This document shows, in pieces, positions 45,501-53,470 of a stretch of 64,000 bases of DNA. A model generated the notes under the pieces. It ran no database searches. It had not been told where the DNA came from and saw only the letters and a list, made by a program, of their open reading frames with translations. The first letter of the stretch is position 1. Each line of letters opens with the position of its first letter. The position numbers were made by a program, and so were the translations under genes. Origin of the DNA: CAZPHU01 sp964586285 (lineage in GTDB: Bacteria; Fibrobacterota; Chitinivibrionia; Chitinivibrionales; CAYFVL01); NCBI GenBank assembly GCA_964586285.1, contig CAZPHU010000003.1:1-64000 (forward strand). The letters are read 5' to 3'.

Positions 45501-46437
45501 TATTCTCTGGGAGCCTCACTGCCGCCAGTGGGAACGAGCCGATATAGACACGTGGGATTTTGATTCGATTGTCGATAAGGTTGCGGTCTCATCCCCCAGT
45601 CAGAATCAGGCGATTTCGGGTATACCCTCCCTGTGTATAGAGGCAGGTTCGGTTTCTTTACGGATATTCTGGTCTCAAGCTCATGCCGGTGCAGCACATG
45701 CGGCGGCCGTGAAACTGCTGCTGGAAAACAGCCTGGCGGAAGAATTAGCCTGGGCGGAAGCGGAATTGCAGCTGCCGCCCGAAACTCTCCGTGACGCAAA
45801 GAGCGTTGCGGACAGTCAATCGATATCCGAAACGCTCTTGCGACTTCTCCGTGAATATGTTCTCACCATTCCCGACCCACTTCCCACAACTCGTGAGGAT
45901 TTCGCAGCCTGTGTACGCGAAGGTGCTGCAAGATTGGGACAGGCGCCGCGGGAAGTTACGCAGCTGCTCCAAAGGTATATTGACGGATACACCCGCTGCC
46001 GCAAGTTGATAAACTCATTATCCGCCAGACACAACGGGTCATTCTACCACGGTATTGCTGAAGATCTCAAACAGGAGCTTGCCGAATATCACACCCGTAT
46101 GTTTATAGACTCCCTGCCCTACAAGGTGCTTGCGCACCTTCCGGACAATTTGGACTGCCTTCACAGGCGAATAGAGGTTGCCTTCCTCAGAGCAGGATCA
46201 TACCGCGAAAAAATGCGCCCGGTGACCAGACTCAGGGCAAATCTCAGGGAGATTTGCCGTGATTCTTCGATGATGACTGATCCTTTACTTGTCACTCTCC
46301 ACAGGCAAATAGAGCAATTTACCAAACAGCAGTTTGCCTCTCAATGTAAGAAGAAAGAGCAACTGGTAAGTGCCGATGAAATAATGGCACGAATGCTATC
46401 AGTGGCGAACTATTACGAGGTTAGAACAACCAAATAG
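42574..46437 (+). CDS. hrpA: ATP-dependent RNA helicase HrpA
   Basis: A 1287-aa DEAH-box helicase of full family length. It has Walker A GETGSGKTTQLP (near 76-87), DEAH box VIIDEAHERS, SATID, the helicase C domain (STNIAETSLTVPNVKYVIDTG, QRAGRCGRVRNG), HA2 and OB regions, and the long HrpA-specific C-terminal DUF3418-type region. It unwinds RNA and is linked to mRNA processing and ribosome rescue. The start is uncertain: ATGs at 42574, 42649, 42667 and 42676 all precede the conserved region, and none has a strong ribosome-binding site. Confidence 0.93.
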   Translation: MIPHIPPHAIHKFPLTFNDVLQSGKMLFFWPMSDMNTTSHIAVNRPFSYDINLPIHEKRREIVSSIRENPVTIVAGETGSGKTTQLPLMCLEAGRGREGRIACTQPRRIAAVSLAHHVAEAFGTEVGTDVGYRVRFTDSVAASTRIKFVTDGMLLAELGGDKHLNEYDTVIIDEAHERSVNIDFLLGCFRALLSKRSNLRLIISSATIDTKLFSRAFNHAPVFHASGRMFPIEIRYQPIIELWQGNRLDGYLEGALLAIRDIMEKDDSGDMLVFLPTTDDINELAARVRPLAAEKGRDVFPLHSRLPISEQNRIFEISDRQKIVISTNIAETSLTVPNVKYVIDTGLARVSRYDPSGGITRMPIQAISRASAEQRAGRCGRVRNGVCIRLYSEQDYNNRPSFSIPEIRRSNLSGVLLQMAYLGLGKASSFPFLQRPNLKAVNEGIRALRQLGAFTSKAQLTNLGRKMARMPLDPPVARMLLYAKKFGVVEQVITIASALSIDDPRIRSDTAAGSNSSCSHPDSDFMSFLKLWEAYRKNCRTHNPTALKSFCTRFNLSPQRMREWQYTHKQISRICKTLLSCGKQNPQERNQKALYEAIHKSLLSGLIGNCALRQENGLYRGLQEHDIMIHPSSTLFRKKPRWILFHQMLETKRIYGRTAAVIKPQWIEAVFARRCVHHYQDPWFDEESGTVRAHEEVTFGSFILVHNRSIDLKEKDMLMAREIFIREALVNEKLGDRFRFITHNRTVIDEVLKAQRKLRIDSLYAGDLALEQFYSDRLPREVYSRKDLLRCIRQRHDDSFLFLSQADIVTHPIPPELSLYPDRIKIASVHLPVEYLYDKGSIEDGAQIRVPWSLYKSVPSWYWEWLLPVYKKKRISHFMSIIADDLTRKGIDIPIAQKQLEDALYSADGPFTDSLRRAAGQILGIDLHTKDLPAVLFPPDMWPRITVIDNTNNVLDSYRPPFQRPQLPTHECAKRDILWEPHCRQWERADIDTWDFDSIVDKVAVSSPSQNQAISGIPSLCIEAGSVSLRIFWSQAHAGAAHAAAVKLLLENSLAEELAWAEAELQLPPETLRDAKSVADSQSISETLLRLLREYVLTIPDPLPTTREDFAACVREGAARLGQAPREVTQLLQRYIDGYTRCRKLINSLSARHNGSFYHGIAEDLKQELAEYHTRMFIDSLPYKVLAHLPDNLDCLHRRIEVAFLRAGSYREKMRPVTRLRANLREICRDSSMMTDPLLVTLHRQIEQFTKQQFASQCKKKEQLVSADEIMARMLSVANYYEVRTTK

Positions 46438-46616
46438 TATTGTCGTTTTGCGCTGTTTGGCTTTCACAGCCCTTTTTGCGAATATCCGTACTCGGATACT
46501 CCAGCCATGCCACAAAACCGGTGCGCTTGAGAGTCCGCATACAAAGATACTGAATGCCTGCGGTATGCAATTTGCTTACTTTGTTCGATACATTCAAACA
46601 GGTAAGCTTTGCAGAT

Positions 46617-47408
46617 ATGAAAAAGACAGTTAAACAGCTATCCGTCTTATGGGCATTTGCAATAGCGGTTAACCCCGTTTATGCCAAAGATACACTGGAG
46701 ATTGTACCCCTAATAGATATCCCGCTTACTCTGTCCACCGGAGCGGTTGGTGCGACGATTGCACTGATTCGTCCCGAGCGGTTTGTTCCGGTAGACTTCA
46801 AAGGGAACCGGCAACTTATTAACCCGATCGACAAACCGTTTGCGGGCATTTATCGTCCCCGGGCGGCGTCAGTTTCTGACCTCACGGTTGTCGCAACGAT
46901 TCTGGCTTCACCCATTATTCTTGCCTTTAGCCATAATAAACCAAATGAATATCTGGATGAGCTGTTGCTGGTAACCGAATCCATATCGTTGAGCAATTTT
47001 GTGCTTCAAATAACCAAAACCGCGGTCAGCCGCCCCCGTCCTCTTATGTATGCCGAGGGGTTGAGCGCAAAGGAGCGTGCGCGCGCGGACAACTTCCTGT
47101 CCTTTTTCTCCGGGCATGCCTCTACGGCCTTTACTTTTGCAACAACCACAACCATGCTGACAGCCTGCAGTGATGTGCAGAAAAGCCTTAAAATATCCAC
47201 TGCGACCCTCACACTAAGCCTGGCAACAGCTACAGCTTTGTTAAGAGTGGCCGCAGGCAAACATTTCCCAACCGATATCTTTTCGGGAGCGCTCATCGGA
47301 GCCGCCGCCTCGATTATTGTCATCGAAACGCACAGGAAGAAGGAGCCGGAGCAAAGCCCGCAAACGGAAAATGCGGTAACTGTTTTTACCTTGTCTTTAC
47401 CTCTATAG
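46617..47408 (+). CDS. Exported PAP2-family phosphatase
   Basis: A 263-aa membrane protein. ATG 46617 is chosen for the signal peptide (1-23, ending VYA). The acid-phosphatase superfamily motifs are KTAVSRPRP (KX6RP type), FFSGHAS and RVAAGKHFPTDIFSGA. There are about five hydrophobic segments. Likely substrates are undecaprenyl pyrophosphate or lipid phosphates. It follows hrpA by about 180 nt and converges on the DUF116 gene. Confidence 0.88.
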   Translation: MKKTVKQLSVLWAFAIAVNPVYAKDTLEIVPLIDIPLTLSTGAVGATIALIRPERFVPVDFKGNRQLINPIDKPFAGIYRPRAASVSDLTVVATILASPIILAFSHNKPNEYLDELLLVTESISLSNFVLQITKTAVSRPRPLMYAEGLSAKERARADNFLSFFSGHASTAFTFATTTTMLTACSDVQKSLKISTATLTLSLATATALLRVAAGKHFPTDIFSGALIGAAASIIVIETHRKKEPEQSPQTENAVTVFTLSLPL

Positions 47409-47571
47409 GCTGCAGCCTGGATCCGTCAAAAGCCGAAGAATCAATGATTAGAGATCGAGAAATCAGGAAAACCTCTTAGACAGAAGCAGCTTTGGTCAAA
47501 CATAGTTTCAAAAACAATACCGGTGGATTCACTTTCACCATTGAGTATAGAGGTCGGTACCGCTGTTGAAA

Positions 47572-48714
47572 TCAATTACCAGCCGTTGCAAGCGCAACCA
47601 CTCTCTCTTCGTTTACAGTGGTAGGAATACCTTGCTCATGCCAATGCTTTTTACATCCTGAGTAATTTAGGGGCACACATTGGGAGGGTATTTGGAGTTC
47701 GCGCATCTCGTATCCGCCGACTACGATATTTAAAAGACAGGCAACCGCCACGATTCCGTGTTCACGGTTATTCTCCCATCGCTTCAGCCATCTGGTAAAA
47801 CTTGAGGTGTGAGGTACGATAAAAACCTCGAATCCACTTTCGATACCTTTCAGACGCATCCGATTTATGTTGCAATGTTTCATGCAACCTGAGCAGCAAA
47901 TATCCATTCCGGTCTGCACCGCTCGGCATAAATCCTCGGGTTGGGCCCGCATACATGCGGGAAGCAGCACGGTTCGGCGTGTTGTTTTCCTGAACTCATC
48001 GGCAAACCCCCGGTTCATTATTTCCGCTCCCACCATGTTAAGCAGGTACTCGGCTTCCTTTTTACCGCAGAAGATTTCATCCTCCCGTCCACGATAGGTT
48101 GGATGAATCTCGGATAGAAACGGTTTTACTCCCTCAACATACTCGCCCAATACTTCGAAGGCTTCCCGTGAAAACCATTCGAAAAGCCCGGAGGCGGATT
48201 CGACCGATTCCTGCAACTGAGTCGTAGGTCTTTCGCCGAAATATAACTCCCAGTTTTTCAATCGCTTGACCTCATGCTCGAACTCTCCGGTAGAATCAAG
48301 CCACCCTAAGAGGCGGCTGAATGTGGCTGGGTTTGGTTGAATATGCCTGTGAGGCTTATCTATCGAAGGCACAATGAATCTACCGGTCAGTTTACCGCGA
48401 ATCGGGTCGATCACCTTTTTCATTCGTGTATGCTTCTTCCTGATGCGGTATAAAAGACGTAAAAAAGTCACTAAAAATCCGGGGCTTTTACTCGAAGCGC
48501 CGCTATATCGGCTCCATACCATTCCAAGGGTGAGGAATTCGACACAGTACTCTTCATGGCTCCGTCTCGGCTCAAATGCTCTTTCATTCAAAAACCGCGC
48601 ATAATCCCGAATGTATTGACCATAGCCATCATTGATCTTATCAAGCAAACTCGATGAAAATGTTGCCAAAGCCCCGTAAAAACAACCACTTGCATTCAGA
48701 TCGTATATTTTCAT
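47572..48714 (-). CDS. DUF116 family cysteine-rich protein
   Basis: A 380-aa protein. The N-terminal half (1-240) is helical and unrecognised. The C-terminal part (about 245-365) matches DUF116: VLLPACMRAQPEDLCRA, then ICCSGCMKHCNINRMR with a cluster of Cys residues, FEVFIVPHTSSFTRWL, GIVAVACLLNIVVGGYEM and NYSGCKKHW. The Cys set suggests a metal or iron-sulfur centre. DUF116 proteins are common in anaerobes and poorly characterised. AGTGAGGAA lies before the ATG. Confidence 0.82.
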   Translation of the reverse strand: MKIYDLNASGCFYGALATFSSSLLDKINDGYGQYIRDYARFLNERAFEPRRSHEEYCVEFLTLGMVWSRYSGASSKSPGFLVTFLRLLYRIRKKHTRMKKVIDPIRGKLTGRFIVPSIDKPHRHIQPNPATFSRLLGWLDSTGEFEHEVKRLKNWELYFGERPTTQLQESVESASGLFEWFSREAFEVLGEYVEGVKPFLSEIHPTYRGREDEIFCGKKEAEYLLNMVGAEIMNRGFADEFRKTTRRTVLLPACMRAQPEDLCRAVQTGMDICCSGCMKHCNINRMRLKGIESGFEVFIVPHTSSFTRWLKRWENNREHGIVAVACLLNIVVGGYEMRELQIPSQCVPLNYSGCKKHWHEQGIPTTVNEERVVALATAGN

Positions 48715-48926
48715 TTCCTCACTTTACCTTTCCAGGTAACGAATACAACATGCTTCTCCTTCACATTGTCTCACCCAGGTTGATCAATCTGATTGTTAGG
48801 TTTATAAGATACCCTATTTGAAAAGCAATTACAACGGGGTAACCGTGCTTTGTTTGAGAACAATTTCCACCAGCTCCGAACTGGACCTTTGACTTCAAAG
48901 GAACCCCACAGACACCACGGGCTTTC

Positions 48927-49226
48927 TTATTTACCGATTCCCAGATATGCCCTGAGCGCCATATTAACCTGGTCCTGAAAGCTTTCGTTACTCTGTACCT
49001 TGTAATTACGCATCGCATACCAGACATCCGGATCAAAACCGATGCGTGTGTAATGACGCCCCGCGGGTATGTTTTTTGGCGGCCGTCCACGTATCGGCTT
49101 GTCCCCGGCAGGTCTGTCCCGCCTGGCCTTTCGCGTCCCGATACCCTTTTGCGCATGCTCTCCGATACGAACATACTGCACGCGCTCGCCCAGATCACGT
49201 TCAACTTTTTCAAAATCGATATTCAT
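48927..49226 (-). CDS. Small ribbon-helix-helix protein paired with ParA
   Basis: A 99-aa basic protein. Residues 1-55 form a charged, flexible region rich in Arg, Lys and Pro (TRKARRDRPAGDKPIRGRPP). Residues 58-97 (YTRIGFDPDVWYAMRNYKV and FQDQVNMALRAYL) fit a ribbon-helix-helix DNA-binding fold. Its ATG overlaps the ParA stop in ATGA, showing translational coupling. The layout mirrors ParF/ParG and ParA/Omega partition pairs, in which the RHH protein binds the centromere and represses its own operon. Confidence 0.7.
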   Translation of the reverse strand: MNIDFEKVERDLGERVQYVRIGEHAQKGIGTRKARRDRPAGDKPIRGRPPKNIPAGRHYTRIGFDPDVWYAMRNYKVQSNESFQDQVNMALRAYLGIGK

Positions 49227-50062
49227 GCCTTTTTCCTCTCCCAGTAACGTCTGCGAGCCAGCTCGGCCTTATATAGCTTCTGTTTATGATGAAGCTGCTC
49301 CTCTACCTTTTCTATACTTTCCATTCCTTCATAAATTTCACATATCACCTTAATTACATAAGGCATCACTTTGGCCTTAAGACGCGAAAAGAACATTACT
49401 TTACGCAATGCGTCCATCTCATCAAATACATCATCGAAAGGTATAGCGGTTGTGACCGCACCCGGAAATCGCTTGCGCAACATACGCAGATACCCCTCAT
49501 CCTTCTTGCGCCTTCTCAAACCATTAGGTATTATTCGTATGCTTTTGAGCGACATCCCCATAGTTCTATCAAGCCAAACACACAACTCAAAAAGCCCCTC
49601 ACTTGATTTGGTGCTCAGTTCGCTGGGAACCACTACCATATCGGATGCCGCTACGGTTGATGCCTGAAGCAGTTCGCTTCCGGGGGCGTTATCGAAAATA
49701 ACGGCATCAAAGACCTTCGAAATAGAGGCCTTCTCCAGCACATCTTTCCATATGTTTACATGCGGCACATCAAAATATGATAACTGGGCCGAGGACGGAA
49801 TGAAATACAGCCCGTCAATCGACGTTTGCTGAACGGTTCGATTAAGTAATGCGTTGATTCCGTTAATATCTGCCAGTTGATAGATATCGCGCACAGATTT
49901 GGTCTGCAGCGACTTTGCCAATGAGTTACTCAGGTTGTGCTGTTTGTCGTTATCTACAAGAAGCACCTTTTTGCCGGTAAGCGCAATCCCCTGCCCCAGC
50001 CAGGTAGCGATCGTGGTTTTCCCGACCCCTCCCTTGTTGTTCAAAATTGATAGCACCTTCAT
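49223..50062 (-). CDS. ParA/Soj-type Walker ATPase
   Basis: A 279-aa deviant Walker ATPase. It has the P-loop NNKGGVGKTTIATWL at 8-22 with the signature Lys, switch I-like LLVDNDKQHNLS, and Walker B DAVIFDNAPGSELL, where most ParA proteins have DTPPG. The C-terminal 45 residues are a charged helical tail (KVEEQLHHKQKLYKAELARR). ParA ATPases move DNA or protein cargo on the nucleoid. It is paired with the RHH protein downstream and not with ParB, unlike the chromosomal parAB locus. Confidence 0.88.
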   Translation of the reverse strand: MKVLSILNNKGGVGKTTIATWLGQGIALTGKKVLLVDNDKQHNLSNSLAKSLQTKSVRDIYQLADINGINALLNRTVQQTSIDGLYFIPSSAQLSYFDVPHVNIWKDVLEKASISKVFDAVIFDNAPGSELLQASTVAASDMVVVPSELSTKSSEGLFELCVWLDRTMGMSLKSIRIIPNGLRRRKKDEGYLRMLRKRFPGAVTTAIPFDDVFDEMDALRKVMFFSRLKAKVMPYVIKVICEIYEGMESIEKVEEQLHHKQKLYKAELARRRYWERKKA

Positions 50063-50368
50063 ATTTTTGTTACTTTTTTCTCCCCGCTTATTATTGCATA
50101 GCTGCTAATATACAGCTTAATTGGTCATTAAAATACATTATTTTGTACAAATAAACAATAACGGCTCGAAGAAGAAACAGGAAATGCCCTTTCACTATTC
50201 AGGGAAAACTGAATTTAGACGTTTTTGCGCAAGTATTTTTCCGAAGTTTCTCTCCCAACCGTGACCGGGAGATGCCCAAAAGCTAAGTTTTGCATGGTGA
50301 AATATGTCTAATTATCGGAGCCGGCCGGGAGGCTGCTGCAAAAGTATGATGCGCTCTGTGTCTCGGTC
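50063..50368. other. Intergenic region upstream of ParA; possible operator or centromere
   Basis: This 306-bp region contains short inverted repeats near the ParA start, such as TAGCTG (50099-50104) with CAGCTTA (50113-50119), and an AT-rich tract with TACATTATTTTGTAC near 50132-50147. RHH partition proteins often bind repeats just upstream of their operon. I do not see a clear iterated array, so the centromere idea is weak. The lower-strand kinase ends on the other side. Confidence 0.35.
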
Positions 50369-52789
50369 TCAAACCATGTATCTGGGACCTGTAAGATACT
50401 TTTTCATTACATTTTTAAGCTGTTCAAAAGATACCGGCTTCGAAAGATAGTCATCCATACCCGCCTCTAAGCACATTTGCCTGTCTCCTTTCATGGCATG
50501 AGCAGTAAGAGCGATTATGGGAATATGCACCGAAACCTTTTCTCTGATTTTTTTGCATGCCCCGATTCCGTCTAAAACCGGCATCTGGATGTCCATCAGA
50601 GCCAGATCGACATTTCCTTTGACACACATCCCAACCGCTTTCTCTCCATCCTCGGCCTCCACATGGTATAATCCCATCCTATCCAGCATCGCAGCCAGTA
50701 TTTTGCGATTGATGATATTATCTTCGGCAATCAAAATCATTCTACCCTTAAACACACTTGAACTCCCGTTGTTGTCCCGTGCAGTGGGAATTTTGGGAAC
50801 TTCACAATCAGCACATACCTGCAAAGGAATATCAAAATGAAAACGACTTCCCCGCCCAAACGCACTTTCTACCGTAAGCCTTCCTCCAAGCATTTTCGCT
50901 ATTTGTCTACTGATGGCCAATCCCAATCCCGTACCGCCGTATCGCCGAGAACTGGTCGCATCTACTTGTGTGAACTTTTCGAAGATTTCATCCAATTTGT
51001 CCCCGGGAATACCTATTCCCGAATCTTCTACGGTAAACCGGATGAACTCTCCCCCGTTTTCTTTCAGTCCAAAGACGCTCAGATTCACTTCTCCGTATTC
51101 GGTAAATTTAACTGCGTTACTTAACAAATTTAACAACACCTGACGTAAACGAGCAGCATCAGTCTCCAGAACATCCGGAATTTCGGCAGTTATAGTATAA
51201 TGTAAACAAATACCTTTACGGTGCGCGGCATAGGCGATGGTGTCAACCGTCTGCTCGATAAGAGGTCGAATCCGTAGCGGACCCTTGACAAGTTCCATTT
51301 TCCCCGATTCAATCTTGGACAGGTCAAGAATGTCGTTTATTATCACTAAAAGTGATTGGGCGGAAGAACGGATGATTTGTATATAGTCTCTTTGTTCATC
51401 ACTCAGCTCTGTGGTTAAGATTAGCTCGGTCATCCCAAAAATCCCGTTCATGGGTGTTCTTATTTCATGACTCATATTCGCCAGAAACCGACTCTTTGCT
51501 CTACTTGCCTGTTCCGCCTGTTCCTTTGCCGCCAGTAGATGCTGCTCCTGTTTTTTTATCTCAGAAATATCACGAAAAAACGCTATCGCCGTCCGCCCTT
51601 CATAATCGACTATGCGAGTACTGATCTCTATATAAAGAATCTCTCCGCAGTTTGTAATCAATTGCGTTTCGTACTTGGCGTAGCCCTTCTCCAGAACCTG
51701 CAGTGGTTGATCAGTTTGTCCAAGCATTTCAGGATCGAATTCTTTTATGTTCATTCGGCATAACTTTTCATAATCGTAGCCGGTCAGCTCGCACATACGT
51801 TTATTTACCTGAAGGATATTTCCCTCAACCGTATGGATAACGACCGCGTCGTTGGATTCTTCGAACAAACGTCTGTACTCAAGATTTCTTTTATGCCCGA
51901 GTGCTATCTGCTTCTTGAGCTTCAAGCGCAGGGTGCGTGACCAAGTGAGCGCAAATGCAACAGACAGAAGAATTGTAACCATTACCGCCGCCGAGGTTGC
52001 TGTCAAATCAACATCATCTAAACTATCATCCAGCGAATCCACCCATTTGTGATGCAGATCATTGACCTGATTAGAACGGTAAACCGAGAGTATTCCACGA
52101 TTAAACATCGAAAGAAGCTGCGGTCTGTGCTTTTCCACGGCTATACAGTAGCCGGCGTCGATTACAACGGGCCCAACAAAAAGCCTCTCATTGAGATTCA
52201 GATTATTTATCCAGTATCGGGCGGGTACGGAAGCAAATATTCCATACTCCGCTTTTCCGTCAGCCAAATACCCGACGGCTTCCTTATATGTGTCCGCTAA
52301 GAGAAGATTTTGGGATACACGCCTTTTTATTACCCAGTCGTGTGCGATATCCCTGTTCATAATTACGAGCCTTTTACCTCTGAGGCTGTCGGCATGAACC
52401 GGAACGGCTCGTTTTGTGGAAAATATGGAATATGTCACCTGTGAGTAGGGCATCGAAAAATCTACTCTTTTCCGGCGTTCATACGATTCGATCATCCCCA
52501 CAATCGCATCTATTCGTCCCTGCTCCAGCTTCTCTCTGATATTTGCCCAGGAGCCAATCTCTATGCGTATGTCGATGTCGTTTAGTTTTGCCAACGCTTT
52601 GGCAAGCGCTACATTCAACCCTGTAGGATTCCCATTCTCATCAACATATGAATATGGGGGATAGTTGCTTTCGGTCCCCACCACAATCGTATCATCAAAG
52701 GAGACAGCCTCAATCTTGAGCTGAAAAAGGAAAAGACTGGCGATACAAACGAAGCTGAGGCAGAATAGACGCATTGACCGGTACTCCAA
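50369..52789 (-). CDS. BvgS-like hybrid sensor kinase with periplasmic binding domain
   Basis: An 806-aa protein. It has a signal-like N-terminal helix, a SBP_bac_3 (amino-acid-binding-type) periplasmic domain (about 33-260; VGTESNYPPYSYVDENGNPTG), a membrane helix (about 268-288), a PAS domain (about 300-420), HisKA with LANMSHEIRTPMNG (near 440), a HATPase domain (NLLSNAVKFTEYG, GGTGLGLAIS) and a receiver with acceptor Asp in LALMDIQMPVLDG. It should sense a small solute. There is no HPt domain, so an external phosphotransfer protein or direct partner is implied. Confidence 0.93.
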   Translation of the reverse strand: MEYRSMRLFCLSFVCIASLFLFQLKIEAVSFDDTIVVGTESNYPPYSYVDENGNPTGLNVALAKALAKLNDIDIRIEIGSWANIREKLEQGRIDAIVGMIESYERRKRVDFSMPYSQVTYSIFSTKRAVPVHADSLRGKRLVIMNRDIAHDWVIKRRVSQNLLLADTYKEAVGYLADGKAEYGIFASVPARYWINNLNLNERLFVGPVVIDAGYCIAVEKHRPQLLSMFNRGILSVYRSNQVNDLHHKWVDSLDDSLDDVDLTATSAAVMVTILLSVAFALTWSRTLRLKLKKQIALGHKRNLEYRRLFEESNDAVVIHTVEGNILQVNKRMCELTGYDYEKLCRMNIKEFDPEMLGQTDQPLQVLEKGYAKYETQLITNCGEILYIEISTRIVDYEGRTAIAFFRDISEIKKQEQHLLAAKEQAEQASRAKSRFLANMSHEIRTPMNGIFGMTELILTTELSDEQRDYIQIIRSSAQSLLVIINDILDLSKIESGKMELVKGPLRIRPLIEQTVDTIAYAAHRKGICLHYTITAEIPDVLETDAARLRQVLLNLLSNAVKFTEYGEVNLSVFGLKENGGEFIRFTVEDSGIGIPGDKLDEIFEKFTQVDATSSRRYGGTGLGLAISRQIAKMLGGRLTVESAFGRGSRFHFDIPLQVCADCEVPKIPTARDNNGSSSVFKGRMILIAEDNIINRKILAAMLDRMGLYHVEAEDGEKAVGMCVKGNVDLALMDIQMPVLDGIGACKKIREKVSVHIPIIALTAHAMKGDRQMCLEAGMDDYLSKPVSFEQLKNVMKKYLTGPRYMV

Positions 52790-52930
52790 AAGGTGTTATC
52801 GTGCTGGTAATACAACAACTTACATAATGGTGGTGGGCATATGTCGGTTAACGATAATGGTATCATATCATAAAGGCGGCTATCTTGAAAGAAGGATTTA
52901 AAAAAATTCCTTAGGCACGGTGCAACAATT

Positions 52931-52973
52931 GAAAAAAGCCGCTTGTTCCTGAAAACAAGCGACTCTTTTTCAA
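52931..52973 (-). terminator. Intrinsic terminator of the DUF2267 operon
   Basis: On the minus strand, GTCGCTTGTT and AACAAGCGGC form a stem around TTCAGG and are followed by TTTTTTC. It lies about 33-75 nt beyond the DUF2267 stop at 53006, so it should end the three-gene minus-strand operon starting at 55269. Confidence 0.8.
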
Positions 52974-53005
52974 TATTTCTCCCCTATCTTACAGGGAAAC
53001 ATCCG

Positions 53006-53431
53006 CTACTCCCAGAGTTCACGCATCTCCTGCGGAAGCATTCCTTCGACATCCTCGATTTCCCCCTCTGTAACACGGCTGCGTATTACCTGAAATACCG
53101 CGCGCGTCAGCTCTTCGGCATCGATATCCTGGTAGCCTTTGAAATCTTGATGAACTCTTTGAAGGAACTGATCCTTTGAGCGAATCTTTGACGGCGAACG
53201 TGACGGTTTCCATTCGTCATAATAGATCCCTCTGATCACCATGGGAAGCTGTGCGCCCAAATCGGCGGCCTCTTCCACGGTTAGGCGGTCACGCAGAAGA
53301 TGCAGTACGGTACGAAGCGCCTGGTAAGCCTGATGGCGACTGTCCCATTTAAGCTTTTCCATGATCTCCTTTAGCCAGACATCCGATTTCTGTATAGAGG
53401 TATCGAATGTGTCCAATCCTGTCATCGTCAT
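53006..53431 (-). CDS. DUF2267 family protein
   Basis: A 141-aa helical protein. ATG 53431 has AAGGAG 8 nt upstream. The DUF2267 hallmarks are ALRTVLHLLRDRLTVEEAADLGAQLP-like spacing (near 55-80) and LPQEMRELW at the end. The family consists of two three-helix repeats and is often found in stress or redox gene clusters. Function is unknown. It ends the operon with the flavoprotein gene. Confidence 0.88.
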   Translation of the reverse strand: MTMTGLDTFDTSIQKSDVWLKEIMEKLKWDSRHQAYQALRTVLHLLRDRLTVEEAADLGAQLPMVIRGIYYDEWKPSRSPSKIRSKDQFLQRVHQDFKGYQDIDAEELTRAVFQVIRSRVTEGEIEDVEGMLPQEMRELWE

Positions 53432-53470
53432 AAGACAACTCCTTTCCAAGAAGATGAATGGTCCCGACAC

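Noticed and set aside
48761..49213. 150-codon minus-strand frame overlapping the RHH gene
   Set aside because: It is out of frame with the RHH gene, which is coupled to ParA and has a DNA-binding pattern; the product has no sensible composition.
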